DNA of 64,000 nt from Nematopogon swammerdamellus (taxonomy: Eukaryota; Arthropoda; Insecta; Lepidoptera; Adelidae): assembly GCA_946902875.1 (NCBI GenBank), contig OX336355.1:13611347-13675346 (forward strand). The letters run 5' to 3'. A program made the translations under genes and the position numbers. Shown here one piece after another: positions 63,643 through 64,000 of this stretch. The notes beneath the pieces are model-generated. The model saw nothing but the letters and a program-made list of their open reading frames with translations. It was not told the origin of the DNA and did no database searches. The stretch's first letter is position 1. Each line of letters opens with the position of its first letter.

Positions 63643-64000
63643 ATAAAATTATAGGAAAATCTGAAGGACTTAATCGTGACGATTACGAATAAAATTCGAT
63701 TTACGATTACTTCGGAACCATATTTTGAAACTGAATAATAAATTAATATTACACTTTATGCTACTTAACCACCAGTACGACAGTGGATATTTTTTGTTCT
63801 GTCAATAAAATTCGCTTCACGGTCAATTTGACATCCTTCTCAAGTCATTGACCCTAAAACCGAGGTCAAAGAGTTACACTTACACCTTCTCATTACTACA
63901 CCTTGCACTGCAGGTGTTATATTGTCATAATTGTTTTGTATACTCAAAACATTAAATGTATATGACCAGTGCGTTCTCTCGGGTATGAGTATGACGCACT
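63643..64000. other. AT-rich intergenic DNA to window end
   Basis: No feature recognised. Confidence 0.45.

Overview
The window looks like intergenic and intronic DNA from an insect nuclear genome, most probably a moth or butterfly (Lepidoptera). It is AT-rich and has split genes with GT-AG junctions. It is packed with short interspersed elements, LINE 3' ends, foldback/MITE elements and minisatellites. Several repeat families resemble ones I associate with Lepidoptera: the GGGTTCCGTATCCGTCGTAC family, the [12 protein letters not shown] retroelement tail, and the WMRRAEDRVWW LINE carboxy end. That taxonomic call rests on recalled family patterns, not a search. No bacterial operons, CRISPR arrays or confident tRNA/rRNA genes were seen.

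Gene content is low. (1) Bases 1-330 (+) are the last coding part of an acyl-CoA synthetase of the short-chain ACSS3/propionyl-CoA synthetase type; the rest lies outside the window. (2) Bases 4677-6182 (+) are a 501-codon lysine/asparagine-rich ORF of unknown function. A likely further exon lies at 6508-6753, with a poly(A) signal near 7065. (3) On the minus strand, 21862 down to 13403 or 9399 is a multi-exon gene for an uncharacterised secreted protein. It has a signal peptide, an Ala-Pro tract, an acidic Ser/Thr-rich middle and three basic (RNKR/RKR) proprotein-convertase-like sites. It has two tandemly duplicated, phase-compatible last exons about 4 kb apart. (4) Between these exons lies an unrecognised, probably degenerate coding-like segment (15479-15983, -) and a possible extra exon (18216-18389, -).

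The two last exons of the secreted-protein gene share a strongly conserved C-terminus ending KARLITSII, and they share 3' flanking sequence. In one copy that flank has expanded into a 104-bp (2 x 52) higher-order minisatellite. The splice phases suggest two isoforms of about 464 and 437 residues, differing only in the last exon. This is the most interesting genic feature of the window.

From about 22 kb to 64 kb no confident protein-coding exon was found. The sequence is a mosaic of recurring families, numbered here F1-F9. F1 is a SINE with poly(A) tail; one copy carries a tRNA-like/5S-rRNA-like head, another has a perfect 14-bp target-site duplication. F2 is a family beginning with a perfect hairpin and sharing its other end with F1. 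F3 is the GGGTTCCGTA...TTGGCCGG family. F4 is the GGTGGCTGAGTCGGAGGGGCC family. F5 is the CTTCAAGAGGGG...CAGGCCGGCATGGCATTCGC family. F6 is LINE carboxy ends. F7 is the [12 protein letters not shown] retroelement tail. F8 is the ACGAATTTCACGCGAGCGAAGCCGCGGGC family. F9 is a tRNA-derived SINE. Notable compound structures are a 1.5-kb palindromic composite with two inverted minisatellite arrays (35.4-36.95 kb), a hAT-type element with a clean 8-bp target duplication (50.1-50.6 kb), a 1.4-kb element with inverted ends (43.8-45.15 kb), and many foldback elements.
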